A DNA stretch of 64,000 nt from Zopfochytrium polystomum. Lineage: Eukaryota > Chytridiomycota > Chytridiomycetes > Chytridiales > Chytridiaceae. The translations under genes were made by a program, and so were the position numbers. The stretch spans positions 1-64,000 of the forward strand of contig JAIVFJ010000051.1 in assembly GCA_025765615.1 (NCBI GenBank), in the 5' to 3' direction. Shown in pieces: positions 37,297 to 48,927 of this stretch. Position 1 is the first letter of the stretch; every line of letters begins with the position of its first letter. Under the pieces are notes generated by a model, which saw only the letters and a program-made list of their open reading frames with translations, was not told the DNA's origin and ran no database searches.

Positions 37297-37711
37297 CTAA
37301 AACAACACGCGTAACGCCATCAACACGCAGCAAATCGAGACGTAAGGGCTGAGTCGTTCTCCTGGAGAAAAAGGTCTCGGCTTAAATTCAAGCGGGCGGA
37401 TGGTCGGAACAATGCAAACGAACCGATGCGGGCGGCCTTCCAGAATAGACCGAGAAAGCTAGAAGCACGTTTAACATGTTTGACGACCTCGATGAGCAAA
37501 GCTGCGAAGCATACCCTGTTCGGTTCTTGTCGATCAGCGAAGGAAACTGGGCCTTGACGTACGTGCATGTGCAGATCATGAGCAGGATCACGAGAAGAAG
37601 GCTTTGAAAGTGGAAGAGAGCAGACTGGCGAGGAGGAAGCTGTCAGCATTCACGTAGCATCGTTCGCTTTCGAAATGTGCGTGGGGTCAGGGAGAAGTCG
37701 AAGATAACCAT
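37297..37711 (-). CDS. KSH1: Kish protein (KSH1/TMEM167), early secretory pathway
   Basis: Exons on the complement: 37709-37711 (the ATG alone), 37515-37624, 37424-37458, 37297-37361; 71 residues. Kish is a small membrane protein of the early secretory pathway, essential in yeast. The match is very strong: [20 protein letters not shown] forms the N-terminal membrane helix, then [29 protein letters not shown] and [12 protein letters not shown]. The coding frame before exon 2 is closed by a TGA, so the start must lie in an upstream exon. The ATG at 37709-37711, followed at once by a GTTATC donor, is the only ATG directly followed by GT that I found, and a CTGAC branch site lies in the resulting 84 nt intron. 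The third coding exon is only 35 nt. It is divergent with the mitochondrial uL15 gene. Confidence 0.9.
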
Positions 37712-38232
37712 TCGTGGTGCCGTTGACTTGTGAGGGATTCTGAGCCACCCAAATTTCTCCTGTTGTGCCATGTACAGCGAGCCCAACCACCTCACGGGCG
37801 CCGTATTCAGAAACCTTCCCCAAGTCGTTGTGTCGGTAAACGCGCTCTTGCAATTTCCCCTCGAGGGTGTGCGAGGCTCATATGCCCGAAGGGATACGCG
37901 TGCGAAATACAAAGTTCCTATGCAAGCCGTGGTGCGCGAAGCCAGGGGTGATCAGACACTTGTCACACTCTTCGTGACAAGTTCCCCATCTTTGAGGATG
38001 ATGATGCTGCGGTGCCTTGCGGACACTGTCCCAACGCTTCGAACAGCGCCAGCTGCGATTTCCATCGTCATGCTCCGCCTTCCAACCGCTCGGTTCGGCG
38101 GTGCTTAGCGCTCTCGCGCCGGCTTCGCCAGCTCTTTTGACGGCCCGCTCATCGTTCTCGTCTCTCTCGTACCGCACTACATCCCAACCTCATGTCCTTC
38201 GCTCTATCGTCGCTCGAAGCCCTCCGATCCGA
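37712..38232. promoter_or_regulatory. Divergent promoter region of KSH1 and mitochondrial uL15
   Basis: About 520 bp separating the start codons of two divergent housekeeping genes. Both strands carry medium-length open frames here, but neither resembles a family I know and the minus-strand one needs a frame jump, so I leave them uncalled. A non-initiating frame before MAHLAI could hold extra 5' coding sequence for uL15. Confidence 0.5.
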
Positions 38233-39233
38233 ATGGCCCATTTGGCAATAGTCGTAAAACCACGCGTAACAGTGCATGCGCTGAATGTGCGGGACAACAA
38301 AGGCGCGAAGAAGAAGGTATGCAAGGCGATCATCGGGATTTGCAGGACATTGTTAAACATGGGCATTTCCTTCATGTGCTGCTAGAGGAAAGTCGTGGGT
38401 CGAGGCATGGGCTCTGGTCTGGGAAAAACATCCGGCCGCGGTCATAAAGGTCTGCTCGCTCGATCAGCAAAAGCGCGGCCGGTTCCTGGTTACGAAGGTG
38501 GCCAGACGGGTCTGCTCAAAGCGATTCCGATGCTCGGTCGCCGACCAAGGTAATGGCGCCATTCCTGTGTTTTGCGCATCAGGCGAAATCAAGGGCTAAA
38601 GCGTTTTGTTGCAGTAAGAAGTTATTCCTGTCACGGTTGCACCTCGACAAGCTACAGCACTGGATTGATCGAGGGCGCCTCGACGCGTCAAAGCCCATTA
38701 CCATAAAGCATCTTTTGGACTCGGGGGCCATCGGTTCGGTCAAAGATGGCGTGGTTCTTTTGGCAAGGGTAAGAGTATCTTTTCGAAGTGGCAGTTTTTT
38801 CGGCTCTACCTAAAGTTGAAATCCGCCTCGTCCCATTACAAAGGGCGCATCGAACTTCAGTGCAAAAGTAGAGCTGGAGTTGACTCATGCTTCGAAAAAC
38901 GCCATCAAGATTGTTGAGGAGAACGGCGGCAAAGTGACATGCTTCGATTATAACCGAGTCACAATCAAGGGTCTTTTGAAACCCGAACGTTACATCGGGC
39001 CACCATTGCCCTCGCTCCCTACAGACAAAGTGAAAGGTGACCTTTTCTTCGTCAGTTGCCAATCGGTGATTCGTTCTGACGAATCTTGCTTCGCTTTCAT
39101 TGCAATGTATGCAGCGCGGTATTTTGATCCGGCAAAGCGCGGCTACCTGGCCGACAAGATCCACGAGCTGATGGAGGCGACGAAGCCGAATGAATGGACA
39201 GGGCGTGGACGAATAAACAAATTGTCTGATTGA
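38233..39233 (+). CDS. Mitochondrial large-subunit ribosomal protein uL15m
   Basis: Exons 38233-38316, 38386-38549, 38615-38768, 38844-39036, 39115-39233; 237 residues, phases agree. Bacterial-type L15 of the mitochondrial 54S/39S subunit (yeast MRPL10). Diagnostic stretches: [20 protein letters not shown], then [34 protein letters not shown], and later [16 protein letters not shown] and RGYLADK. The chosen ATG opens directly on the conserved part. The gene needs an import signal, so an extra 5' exon is possible; a short Arg-rich frame starting MLRLPTARFGG at about 38070 is a candidate but has no strong donor. Confidence 0.88.
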
Positions 39234-39254
39234 AAAAACAAAGCGAAGCGGCAG

Positions 39255-39283
<29 letters not shown>
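39255..39283. repeat. A-run before DRC7
   Basis: About 28 A residues just downstream of the uL15m stop and 12 bp before the DRC7 start codon. The two genes are only 61 bp apart on the same strand, so this run must serve as both 3' and 5' flanking sequence. Confidence 0.8.
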
Positions 39284-39285
<2 letters not shown>

Positions 39286-39294
39286 AAACAAAAT

Positions 39295-42200
39295 ATGGAG
39301 GACCCTGCTGGCTCGCTCTCGATGCAGGAACCAAGTGCCGGAGAGGACGAGAACGCAGCCGCGTTACCGGCGGCATCGGACGAAGCAGACGACCCGACGG
39401 GAAAGCTGCATCCTGTGGAGGACTTGCCTTTGGACGGAGAGGTAGAGGATGGCGACGCACTGTCAAGAGCCGCTGCGCCAGCAGAGGGCGCTGCCTTCCT
39501 GGATCAGCATGAGCTAGAGTACTTGGAGCAGATGGAGCGCCGACGAAAGCAGATGCATGCAGTGCTGCTGGACAAAACCAAGGTTCCAGCGAGCTATTAC
39601 ACGACGTCGAAGAAGGAGGCGCTGGTACAACAGTACGTGGACAACTTCAAGCGGCAATACTCTCAGCTTTTCCCGGGACGCAAGGATTTGCTTCTCTGTC
39701 CGGAAAACGAATTTGGGATCAAGGTTCGACCTTTAGTTTGCGCGTTGTTTGCTTTGACGCTTGAGTGTTTGACATTGGTGGGCGACCAGAAATTCGTGTG
39801 CACTACAATCAGGCCGACGCAGCTCCCCTTTAAAGAGCTGTACGACTACCGCAGCTGCGCCAGATTCGTCGCAGATTACATATCTTATAAACCGCTGGAC
39901 CCTCCACACGAGTTGGTGAGAGATTTCTTTTTTCTTCTTCTCTATTGCCGCGTCCACTTTTAACTTTTGCAACAGCCTTCGCTGGTCCCGTCACCGACCT
40001 ACACGCTCAAAATGCAAAACGGAAACTGCTTCGACACTTCCATCATCCTCGTTTCCCTCCTCCGCGGATTCGGCTACGATGCATACGTCGTCTCGGGCTA
40101 CGCGGTGCGCGAAATTACTGTGCTGGACGAGACAAAGACGGACTCGGACGCTGTCGGCATCAAGCACCCGCTGAGCGGCGGGAAGACGGGGGCCGACGGG
40201 AAGCCTCAGGACGCGGAGGACGCGCTGTCGGTGGAATCCGCCGCTGCCGCTGCTGCTGCGGGCTCAAAGTACAAGGTCAAGCCGCCGCGGCAGCTGAAGA
40301 GTCAGTTTTTGTTGAAGCAGGAGATGAAGCGGAAGGAGAAGGAGAAGAATGAGCTGCTCGCGAAGAAGTTGGAGGAGGAGCGACAAAGAGCGGTATGGAG
40401 ACTGACATAATTGTGCCTTGCGCGACTGACGGAACTTTGTTCAGCTTTTGATCGAAGATGACGACGAGCTGAAAGGACTTCGCATCCACGCCTGGGTTCT
40501 CGTTCTTCCGGGAAAACGTGAAGTGGCTGAAAGCTTTTTCATAGGTTTGTGGGAAAGCTTTTGTTTACCGTCGGTCTAAGCAGGTTGCAGAGTCTAGCAC
40601 CGGCCGCATTTACTCGACGGAAAACGAAAACTACCTCGGCGTTGAGAGTGTTTTCAACTCAACAAACTACTGGGTTAACATGCAAGTCTGCTATGATGGT
40701 CTGAAGGTGCGTAGCCAACAAACATCAACGCGGTGCGGAAGTTGATAAATAACATTACTCCCCTGAAGGGCATTCAATTCGATCTCGGAGACAACTCCAA
40801 ATGGGAGTTTGTCTTGCTAGACAACAATCAGCCTGGCGTGGCGTCAAAGTCAAAGGGAGACCCGCTCAACGATAAGGGCGACGTTTCCGACGAAGAAGAC
40901 GCCGAAGAAGCCAACCTGGAAATACTGGATCTTCCTCCGTCGTGGGTTGACAAACTCGTCGTCTCGCGGGAGCAGTTCGAGTCAAAATGCCCGGCCGGCA
41001 GCAAGGCTGTCATTTATCGGAACGCGCGTGTGGTAGGGTCCTGTGTTCGGAGTGCTCGTCGAGGGCAACTCAAGTACTCATTGTCAACACACAAAAAAAA
41101 AACACGTAGGAATCGTTCTCGGACTACCACCGCCACGACGGAATGGTTGCGCGAAACACATTCTTTGCGGACGAGAGCAACAACTTTGAAGGAGAAATCC
41201 GAGAGTACTTTCGGAATCGGAGGTCAGGCGCCCCATTTCGCAGAGAAAGATAGAAAATTCGACGGACCGGTGAGCTGACCCAACCAAATATATCCCCCTC
41301 CCACCCTCCGGCAGAGACAAGCTGCGCGAGCGGTTGCGCGTCCCTTACACGGGAAAGATCCACGAGTTCTTCGACCCCGGGCGGCCGCATGGGCTGAAGG
41401 AGCACGTTACGATCGAGGGGAAAACGACGGAGATTCACTTTTACCCGAGTGCGAGATCGGACGGTTTGGTCAAGCGGATAGAGAAGCCGAACAAGGTATT
41501 TCGTGGGGGAGGATGACGGATAAAGAAGCGGAATGATTTTGCTGTGGACTGACGCATCCTCGGAAGGTCATGGAGTATTTCACCGAGCGGGAGGATCGTT
41601 TGAGCTATCGCAGTGTCACATTTGAGACCGCAGAGATTGTTTGTAGTGCTGAAACTTTGGGGTGCAAGTTCTGACACTTTACTTCTTCACACGCAGCCTG
41701 AAGAATACGTTCGGGACCCTTCCTTTGTCAGCAAGATGACTGAAAAGTTTGAACGATCGCCAGGTCCGAATGCGTCACCGTTCTGAGTTCGACAAAGAGC
41801 TAATGTCGGTACAGAGCTTCCAGCGCACGAGGACTCCAAGAAGCAAACTTACTTTATCAAAGATGAAAAAGTGGGTCTTCTTTCAAATCGTTTCTCTCAC
41901 GCAGCCACGGACAGATTCGAGTCACATACCATCTCGAAGATGGTCGCATTATCGATTCCTACAAAGAGTTCAAGAAGCCCAACTCGGAGCAAAAGTCTGG
42001 GGTCTTTGAGCCGCCCGTTTGCTTTGAGGCATGTTTTGAAACTGGGTCCAGAAGGAACCCCCACCCAGTTGCTGATTCCCTTATTAGGTCAATCCGTTTT
42101 TAAAAGCCCCAAAGAAACAGCACCTCTACGCCGAGCTTTGCAATCTTATTCGAGCAGAGCAAGCCTGCGCGCAGGCCATCAAAGCATCCGAACGAGAGAT

Positions 42201-42885
42201 AGCGGAGATTTTGCAGGCTCGAGCCGCCGAGGAGAGAGACGTTGTGCTCACAACGTCCATTTACGATACCGTCCGTAACAACATTGTGAGATTGTTGGTC
42301 CCTCTGGTGAGATTGCGGCTGACTTTGGTTCTAAGCGGATTCCCAACGAAGAGGAAAAAGATAGTCACAAGAAGGAGGAGGAGGAGGCGAAGGGGGCTGA
42401 TCTCGATTATCTTTCGCCGTTCTTGGTCAACCATGTGAGTAAACCACTCTCCCGCCTGCATGTCCTCACGTATCCATCATTTATCACCAGCCCTCCCAAA
42501 ACGGTCTTACGAAAGAAGAAGCGCAAGCCGTGAAGGATTCCTGCCTCAAGAGCCTGAAAGAGCGCCTCATTGAAAAAGCAAACATCATTCAGAGCAGGCT
42601 CGAGGAAGTGACCTCGGAATACCAGCGGCGTCAGCTCGCGTACTCTCGAAACGCAGACTCGATGACTGTAGAGGAAACGGACGAGTACGTCAGGTTCTGC
42701 AACGACTCGCTCTTCACCATTCATATTCTGGAGAAGCGATTGGCAAAGGTATATTATTTTGGAGACCTCACGAGTGGATACTGTTCGCCTGAATCCCAGC
42801 TTTTTCAAAATAGCACAAGGAAGCGGCGCCGGAGCGGTACATTCAGCTGGACGCGAAGCTGAAGGGAGACGCCCGTTTGCTCTAG
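39295..42885 (+). CDS. DRC7: Dynein regulatory complex subunit 7 (DRC7/CCDC135)
   Basis: Sixteen exons: 39295-39723, 39790-39915, 39976-40392, 40445-40544, 40591-40706, 40769-41032, 41110-41222, 41315-41495, 41567-41638, 41697-41763, 41824-41870, 41915-42028, 42088-42285, 42336-42434, 42491-42748, 42814-42885; 890 residues and intact throughout. DRC7 is part of the nexin-dynein regulatory complex that links axonemal doublets and controls flagellar beating. Signature stretches: GIKKFVCTTIRPTQLP, the transglutaminase-like MQNGNCFDTSIILVSLLRG, LRIHAWVLVLPGKREV, STNYWVNMQVCYDG, DGMVARNTFFADESNNFEG, and the C-terminal APERYIQLDAKLKGDARLL. Length fits the family (human about 870). Intron 12 (42029-42087) is GC-AG. 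The first intron is 66 nt, in frame and stop-free, so its retention would insert 22 residues. Confidence 0.93.
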
Positions 42886-43080
42886 TGCTTTTAAAGCAAG
42901 TCATTGGGAACCAGTAATTGTATTACATGAGATTTTTTTTGTTGGTGGGGAAGTGTGTCGGGCAGACCAAAACAAGTTTTTCATTGGAGTGTCACTGATA
43001 ATGGCAACACCAAATACTCTAAACGCCCAAGGAATGAAGTCCCGAAAGGAAAAAAATCCGCTAACAAAGTCTGTGTGCTT

Positions 43081-46000
43081 TCACAACCCCGCCGACTCGA
43101 CCAGCTTCGCAAACAGCGACCCCGGGTCCTCCCTCAACCTGGCCGGAGCGTCAAACTCTGCAACACGACCCGCGTCCATCACAAGAATGCGGTCCGAGTC
43201 CAGAATCGTCCGGATGCGGTGCGCGATCGTGAGCACCGTCACGTCCCGGAACTCGCTCCGGATCGTCGCCTGCAGCAGCGCGTCCGTCTGCAGGTCGATC
43301 CCCGCCGTCGCCTCATCCAGCACCAGCACTTTGCTGCGCCGCAGAATCGCCCGCGCGAGGCAGAACAGCTGGCGCTCGCCGACACTGAGGTTCTCGCCGC
43401 CCGACTGGATCTTGGCGTCCAGCCCCTTGCCCGCGTCCGCGTCGTTTGCGGCGGGGGGCGGCGGCGGTAGCTGCGGCGGTAGAAGCTGTTCCTCCCTCGG
43501 CCGCGGGGGTGGAGGCCGAGGGATCGGAGGAGCCGGTGAACCCAAGCTCGGACACTTTAGTCTTAAGGTGAGCCTTCTCGAGCGCGGCCCACATCTCCTC
43601 GTCGGTGCACTTGCCCGTTGGGTCCAAGTTCTCCCGCACCGTGCTGGCGAACAGGACGGGGTCCTGCGGGATGATGGTCATGCGGCTGCGGAGGTCCGTC
43701 AGTCCGACCGTGGTGATGTCGACGCCGTCGATGGTGATTGTGCCAGTCGCCGGCTCGACGATGCGGAAGAGCGCCGCAGAGAGACTGCTTTTGCCCGCGC
43801 CCGTGCGGCCAACGATGCCGATTTTCTCGCCGGCGTTGACAGAAAACGTAATGTTTTTGAGGACCAGAGGCGTTGCTTTGCGGTATCGGAGGCTGTAGTC
43901 TGTGAAGGCGATGGCGCCGTTGTCGGGCCAGGTTGGTGGGAGCGGGAAGGAAGTTTCCTGGGAGCCTTCGGATTCGAGGTTTGAGTACTCCACAAGACGT
44001 TCCAACGAGGTGGATGAGTTTTCAATCTGATTATGGAAGGAAGCAAGGAATTAGAGTGCAACGCTTTTTCTGTGTCAATGTGTAGAAGGGATCCTACGCA
44101 CATCGCCATAGACACGCATCATCGTGTAAAGGTAATTGACCACCTGGAACGCGTAGCTGAGCGACAGGCCTGCCATTCCAGGTGACAGATTGCTGCGCTC
44201 GATGACGGCAAATAGTGCGGCGCCGCCTGAAATTACAGCACCCAGGAACTCGATGCGAACCTGGAGCCACTTGTTCGACGCCAACATTGTGAGCATCCCG
44301 CTTTGGTTGACATCTTGCAGAGCTGAAAACTTTGCAAAGTACGGCTGCTGCTTTTGAAATGAGCGAATGACTGCGGCACCCGCAATAGTCGTCCCAGCCA
44401 GTGAGAAGATTGGTGAACTGGCGGTCACGTTCAGTCGCTTGATTTCTCGCGACGACTTGAGGTAATAGGCTTGCAAGAAGTAGAATGCAACACCCACTGG
44501 AAGGACCAGAATGAGGAAAAGTGGAGTCGCTGCGCTAATGATTGCAACAATGGCTAAGGTGTTGGAGAGGTTGGTGAAAAACATAGTAAAGGACGAAATA
44601 AGAGTCTCGTCGACCGTCCGTATGTCTTGAGTGAAGCGGTTGGTAATGCTTCAAAGAGTTTGAAGCGTGATGAGAAAAATGCGCATTTCAATTTGACAAG
44701 ACATACCGTCCAGTTGGCGTCACGTCGAACCACGCCATTGGAGCGCGCATAACGCTTTTCAACATATCCTCGTGCATTTTGCGTGAAGCATTCAGCCCCG
44801 TCACCGTGTTCATTGTCATGTTTGTACCGTATGCCAAGACACTGGCGGCCACGACAATGGCAGCATAGATACCGAGGTAGAATGCGTTCGAACGTAGTGC
44901 GGAATCCGCTGCAGCAATGTCGCTTGTCCACCGTTCGAGCCACAGCGTCGATCCAACGGAAGTTGCTTGCGCAGAAACAAGCAGGAGAAGGTTGAATGTG
45001 ACCCAGCCAATCCCCGCGGCCCTCACGTAAGCCCAATAAACGCTTCCGGACACACGGCCACGCGCCATCTTTTCCTTTTCGGTGAGCTTTCCGTCGCCCG
45101 CGCCCTTTCCTTGCTCCGCTTTGTCTTCGTCAGCCGTCTCCCCAGCTTCCGTCTTCGCATCGTCCGAACCATCGGCAGATGCGGGCTTTCCGTCGTTCTT
45201 TGATTCCTCGACGTTCACCGCATCTTCCTTAGAGTCGCTGGTTTCTTCTTCTGTCGGTGTAACTGCAGAGACCGTTCCTTCAGTGTCTCCTTTAGCTGCT
45301 GCCAGTTCATCGGCCTTTGCGATGTCTTCGACGATAGTGCGAACGATGCCACCGTCTTTCTGCATCAGCTCCTCAAACGTTCCCTCCTCGGAGACTTTGT
45401 TCGAGTCAAGAACGATGACTTTGTCGCACTGGTGGAGGTGGTTTATGCCATGCGTCACAAGAATTCGTGTTTTGTCTCGGAGAAGACCGTTCGAGCCCAA
45501 CAGGTTTTGGAAAATATGGTTGTCGACGTGAGCGTCCACTGCAGACAACGGGTCGTCCTAGTTGGCATAGTCCATTAGGTTTGAGAAATCTTGCGATTGC
45601 GGCATTAGCGTACTCACAAATATATAAATATCGGCGTTGTTATACGCGGCACGAGCAAGCTGAATGCGCTGTTTTTGTCCTAGTAAATCGAAGAGTTGAG
45701 TATATACCGAACTGTAAACAGAGTGAACTCACCGCCGGACAGATTAATACCCCTTTCTCCGATTTCCGTCTGATCACCCGCCTCCATCGCCGCCAAATCA
45801 TGGGTAAGAGAACAGGCCTCAATTACAGCTAGGGCTTGTGTGAGAAACGTGGGCCAGACAATCGACGGTTCCATGGACCGTTACCTTTGTATCGTGTAGC
45901 ATCATATTCCGACCCAAACAAGATACTTTCTTTTATCGTCAAGTTCTCTATCCAAGCTTGTTGGCTGACGTACGCCACAGAGCCGTCAATGGTAACGGTT

Positions 46001-48660
46001 CCACTTTTCTTGTACATGTCGCCAAGAAGAGCAGAGACCAGCGATGACTTGCCTTGGCCAACTCTGCCAAGGATAGCGGTGAGGCTTCCGCGCGGAAGGG
46101 ACTGTTTTGACCGGTGTGATTTGAAATGACCGAGTAAAGTTTAGACGGGAGTTCCATTCAATCGTGTATGTAAGGCTTCCAAGATACATGCCAGTTGAAC
46201 GTCCTTGAGGATAGGTTCCGCCTTGTCCTCCCACGCGAAAGATCCGTCCTCGATTTTGACGGCAGGGTCGGCGTCCGCGTGGTTTAAGCGATTCACCGCT
46301 CCGTCGTCAAGCTCCTCAAGAAGCAAAAACTGCACTTGAAGAGTAAGTCTTCACAGTCGAGATTTTTCACCTACTGTACCTGTCGAATTCTGGTAAGGGA
46401 AGTCCTGGCTGCGGCGGAAAGAGTGAAGATGAATCCAATGCTTTCGATCGGCCCTGTCCGTTAAAGGCGAATCAGTCCAGCGCGGTTTGAAAAAAGGAAC
46501 GCACCAGACAGCATTGAAAACAGATTGAACGACACGAAAATCTTGTTCGCCGTGAGCGGCTGCCCGTCGCTGCTGTGGATGATCGAATAGGCGACAAAGC
46601 TAACTAGAGCCACCACCAGCGGGGTCAAGGCGCCCAGAATATCCTCCAGCGCTTTCACAAAGCCAATCGATGCGAGCGCTTTCACCTCGGCCGCGCGCGC
46701 AGTCGTGATTCGGTTACGAAACAGAACGTCCCACGCGTAGAGTTTAAGGAGCTTCAGGTCAGAATTGGTGAAGTCAGGACGAGTTAGCTTGGCAAAGTAG
46801 TTTTCATTTCGGGCGAGCTTACCGAGATGCTGGTCATCGTCTCGTCAATCAGCTTGACGCGTGTATCCGTCGCTGAGAGGTGGCGCTCTTGAAATTTACC
46901 AGTTGCCTTGCCAATAAAGCCTTGAAGTCTAGAGCATTCGTTGCCAAATAGCTGAGGTTTTGCACGGGACTGCTTGGTTTCAAAGCTACTTACGGCATAG
47001 ATAGCAGGATGACGGCAACACCAGCAAGACAGGCTGGACCGATTTGCTGCCATAGCAAGTACATTGTGAGAGAAATCGAGATAACGCCTGTGGGTTTTGC
47101 GAACAGTAAGTTGGCCACTGTTCAAAAACAGAGGAAAACGAACCGGTCAAAGGGTACGGCAGGGCTTGGAACATCCACATCAGGCGACTGCAGTCAGAGG
47201 ATCTGATGGCGACAAAAAAAATTAACAGCAGGCAACATGACAATCCCGCTCCTCAAACGTACATTAAATTCGAGATGGCACCGTTGGAAGTCGTTTGTCG
47301 AGCGCCATTTGAGAGCCGCAGGGATTTCTGAAACACAGCGACACTCAATGCAGAACGGATCTGGAGAATGCAAAATTAGACTGGCGAACAGCAAAACGAT
47401 ACCCAGGCTCTCCCGTTACCTGGTACCCGACGGCAATCGTGTTAATCCATCCTTGTGTGTTGACCAGCAGTGACACCGTCCCGGCAACAAATACCACCGC
47501 CGCGAGGATGTAACCAACGCCGGCCGGTCGGTCAGCGTCATTCACAAATGTGATGAGTTGGTCAAGGACGAGTGGCTGCGCAAACGACAACAGAGTTCCG
47601 ACGACTGACTGTGCAACGGAGATGACCATGATTGGGTAGAACACGACCGCGAGGGTGCGATAGAGGCTGGGGTTTTTCTCATTGGACTTGAGCTCTGCCT
47701 TCCACCTTTTGATGAACCGATTGTGGACAACGTCGGTTGATTGGCTCTTGGAGGGCAACCTTTTTGGGGCATACGGCACCGTTACAACCATGCGATGCGA
47801 TAGAATGTGCTGTGACCTTACCAGAGATCGTTCATTTCAAGGGGACGTTTGGCACCGGTGATCATAGTAGGCTTTAAGGCCGTCGTCAGTTGTTCTTAAA
47901 TTCAAGTAATTGCGTTGGTTTTACCTGCATGTACCAGTATGTTACGCGACTGAAGACGTTCACGTTTCCACCAAGAGGGAACGGCTTTTGGCGGTCGCCT
48001 CCTTCGTCCTTTGCAAAGGTCAAGTTCTCGAGAACAAAGTTGACGATCGTGAAGACGAATTGAAGAATTAGGAGAGCGAAAGCCGCAGGCTTGGCGTCGG
48101 AGTACCCCTAAAAATTTCATGAGTGTGTGAATCCAAACAGGACCTTTTTTCCAAATCCGCGAACGCTGCTGGAAGTAGTCCCTTACATCAAGAACAAAGG
48201 ACCGAATCTGAATCGCCAGCACGACGGCCGAAACAAGCCAGAAAATGAGCAGGCCGGTGGACGCGCGAAGGAACCGGGTGTGCTCGAAAAACAGCGTAGC
48301 CGCAACGGCAATCGAGGCCGCGACGTGCACCGAGCCCGAGACGACATTGGCCGTGGAAAGCGACGCGAGGCTTGCGAGGTGACCGACTGAAATTGCGGCG
48401 CTGGTGGCAGCGACTGCCTTTTCTCGAATTTCGCCAGTGTTTTGTCAGTATTTCATACGGCGTTTGTTCCGAGCGGTTTTGCAACTGCTCACCCTGTTCA
48501 ACTGAATGTGCCACCCCAGTTTGAATGCGTGTTGCTCCCGTCGAGCGAGATAAAAGGAGCGAAAGGTGGCAAACAGGAGCGCCAGGATATCAGGCACGAG
48601 CGAGAGAACACTGAGTCGGTCGGGCGAAATGTCAAATCGCAGAAAAAAGCGTGGTGGCAT
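43081..48660 (-). CDS. ABC transporter, ABCC/MRP family (full length with TMD0)
   Basis: Eighteen exons on the complement: 48493-48660, 48187-48417, 47925-48107, 47822-47871, 47420-47759, 47263-47360, 47144-47202, 46994-47087, 46823-46928, 46505-46751, 46380-46453, 46192-46329, 45885-46101, 45733-45828, 45618-45679, 44707-45557, 44102-44648, 43081-44026; about 1,501 residues. MRP pumps export glutathione conjugates and other organic anions from the cytosol to vacuole or outside. It has an N-terminal membrane domain and linker, then TMD1, NBD1 (Walker [11 protein letters not shown], signature [15 protein letters not shown], Walker [14 protein letters not shown]), an acidic linker, TMD2 and NBD2 ([36 protein letters not shown]). 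NBD2's signature has SVGE for SGGQ. The intron at 46102-46191 is GC-AG. One extra base in a C6 run (43453-43458), inside a Pro/Ala-rich insertion of NBD2, breaks the frame. Confidence 0.9.
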
Positions 48661-48888
48661 AATGTGTTCAATAGTTCCTCCCGTCCCTCCCTCACTCACA
48701 GCAGCTCAAAGCACAAGGAAAAGTCAAAGGAGGACTCCGCAGCGGACGACGACGACCGACGACGAATAGAGTGGTGGCCGCCAGATGCCGGGCCACGACG
48801 TTGATGAGGGCGTGTCGGCGGTTGCCGGCATCGGCATATCTGCAGGGCATAGTCTGGCCGCCATAATTAATCAAGGAGTGATGGGTGG

Positions 48889-48927
<39 letters not shown>

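Noticed and set aside
37643..38080. Possible extra minus-strand gene upstream of KSH1
   Set aside because: It needs a frame jump, overlaps the KSH1 start region and resembles no family; likely by-product of the divergent promoter region.
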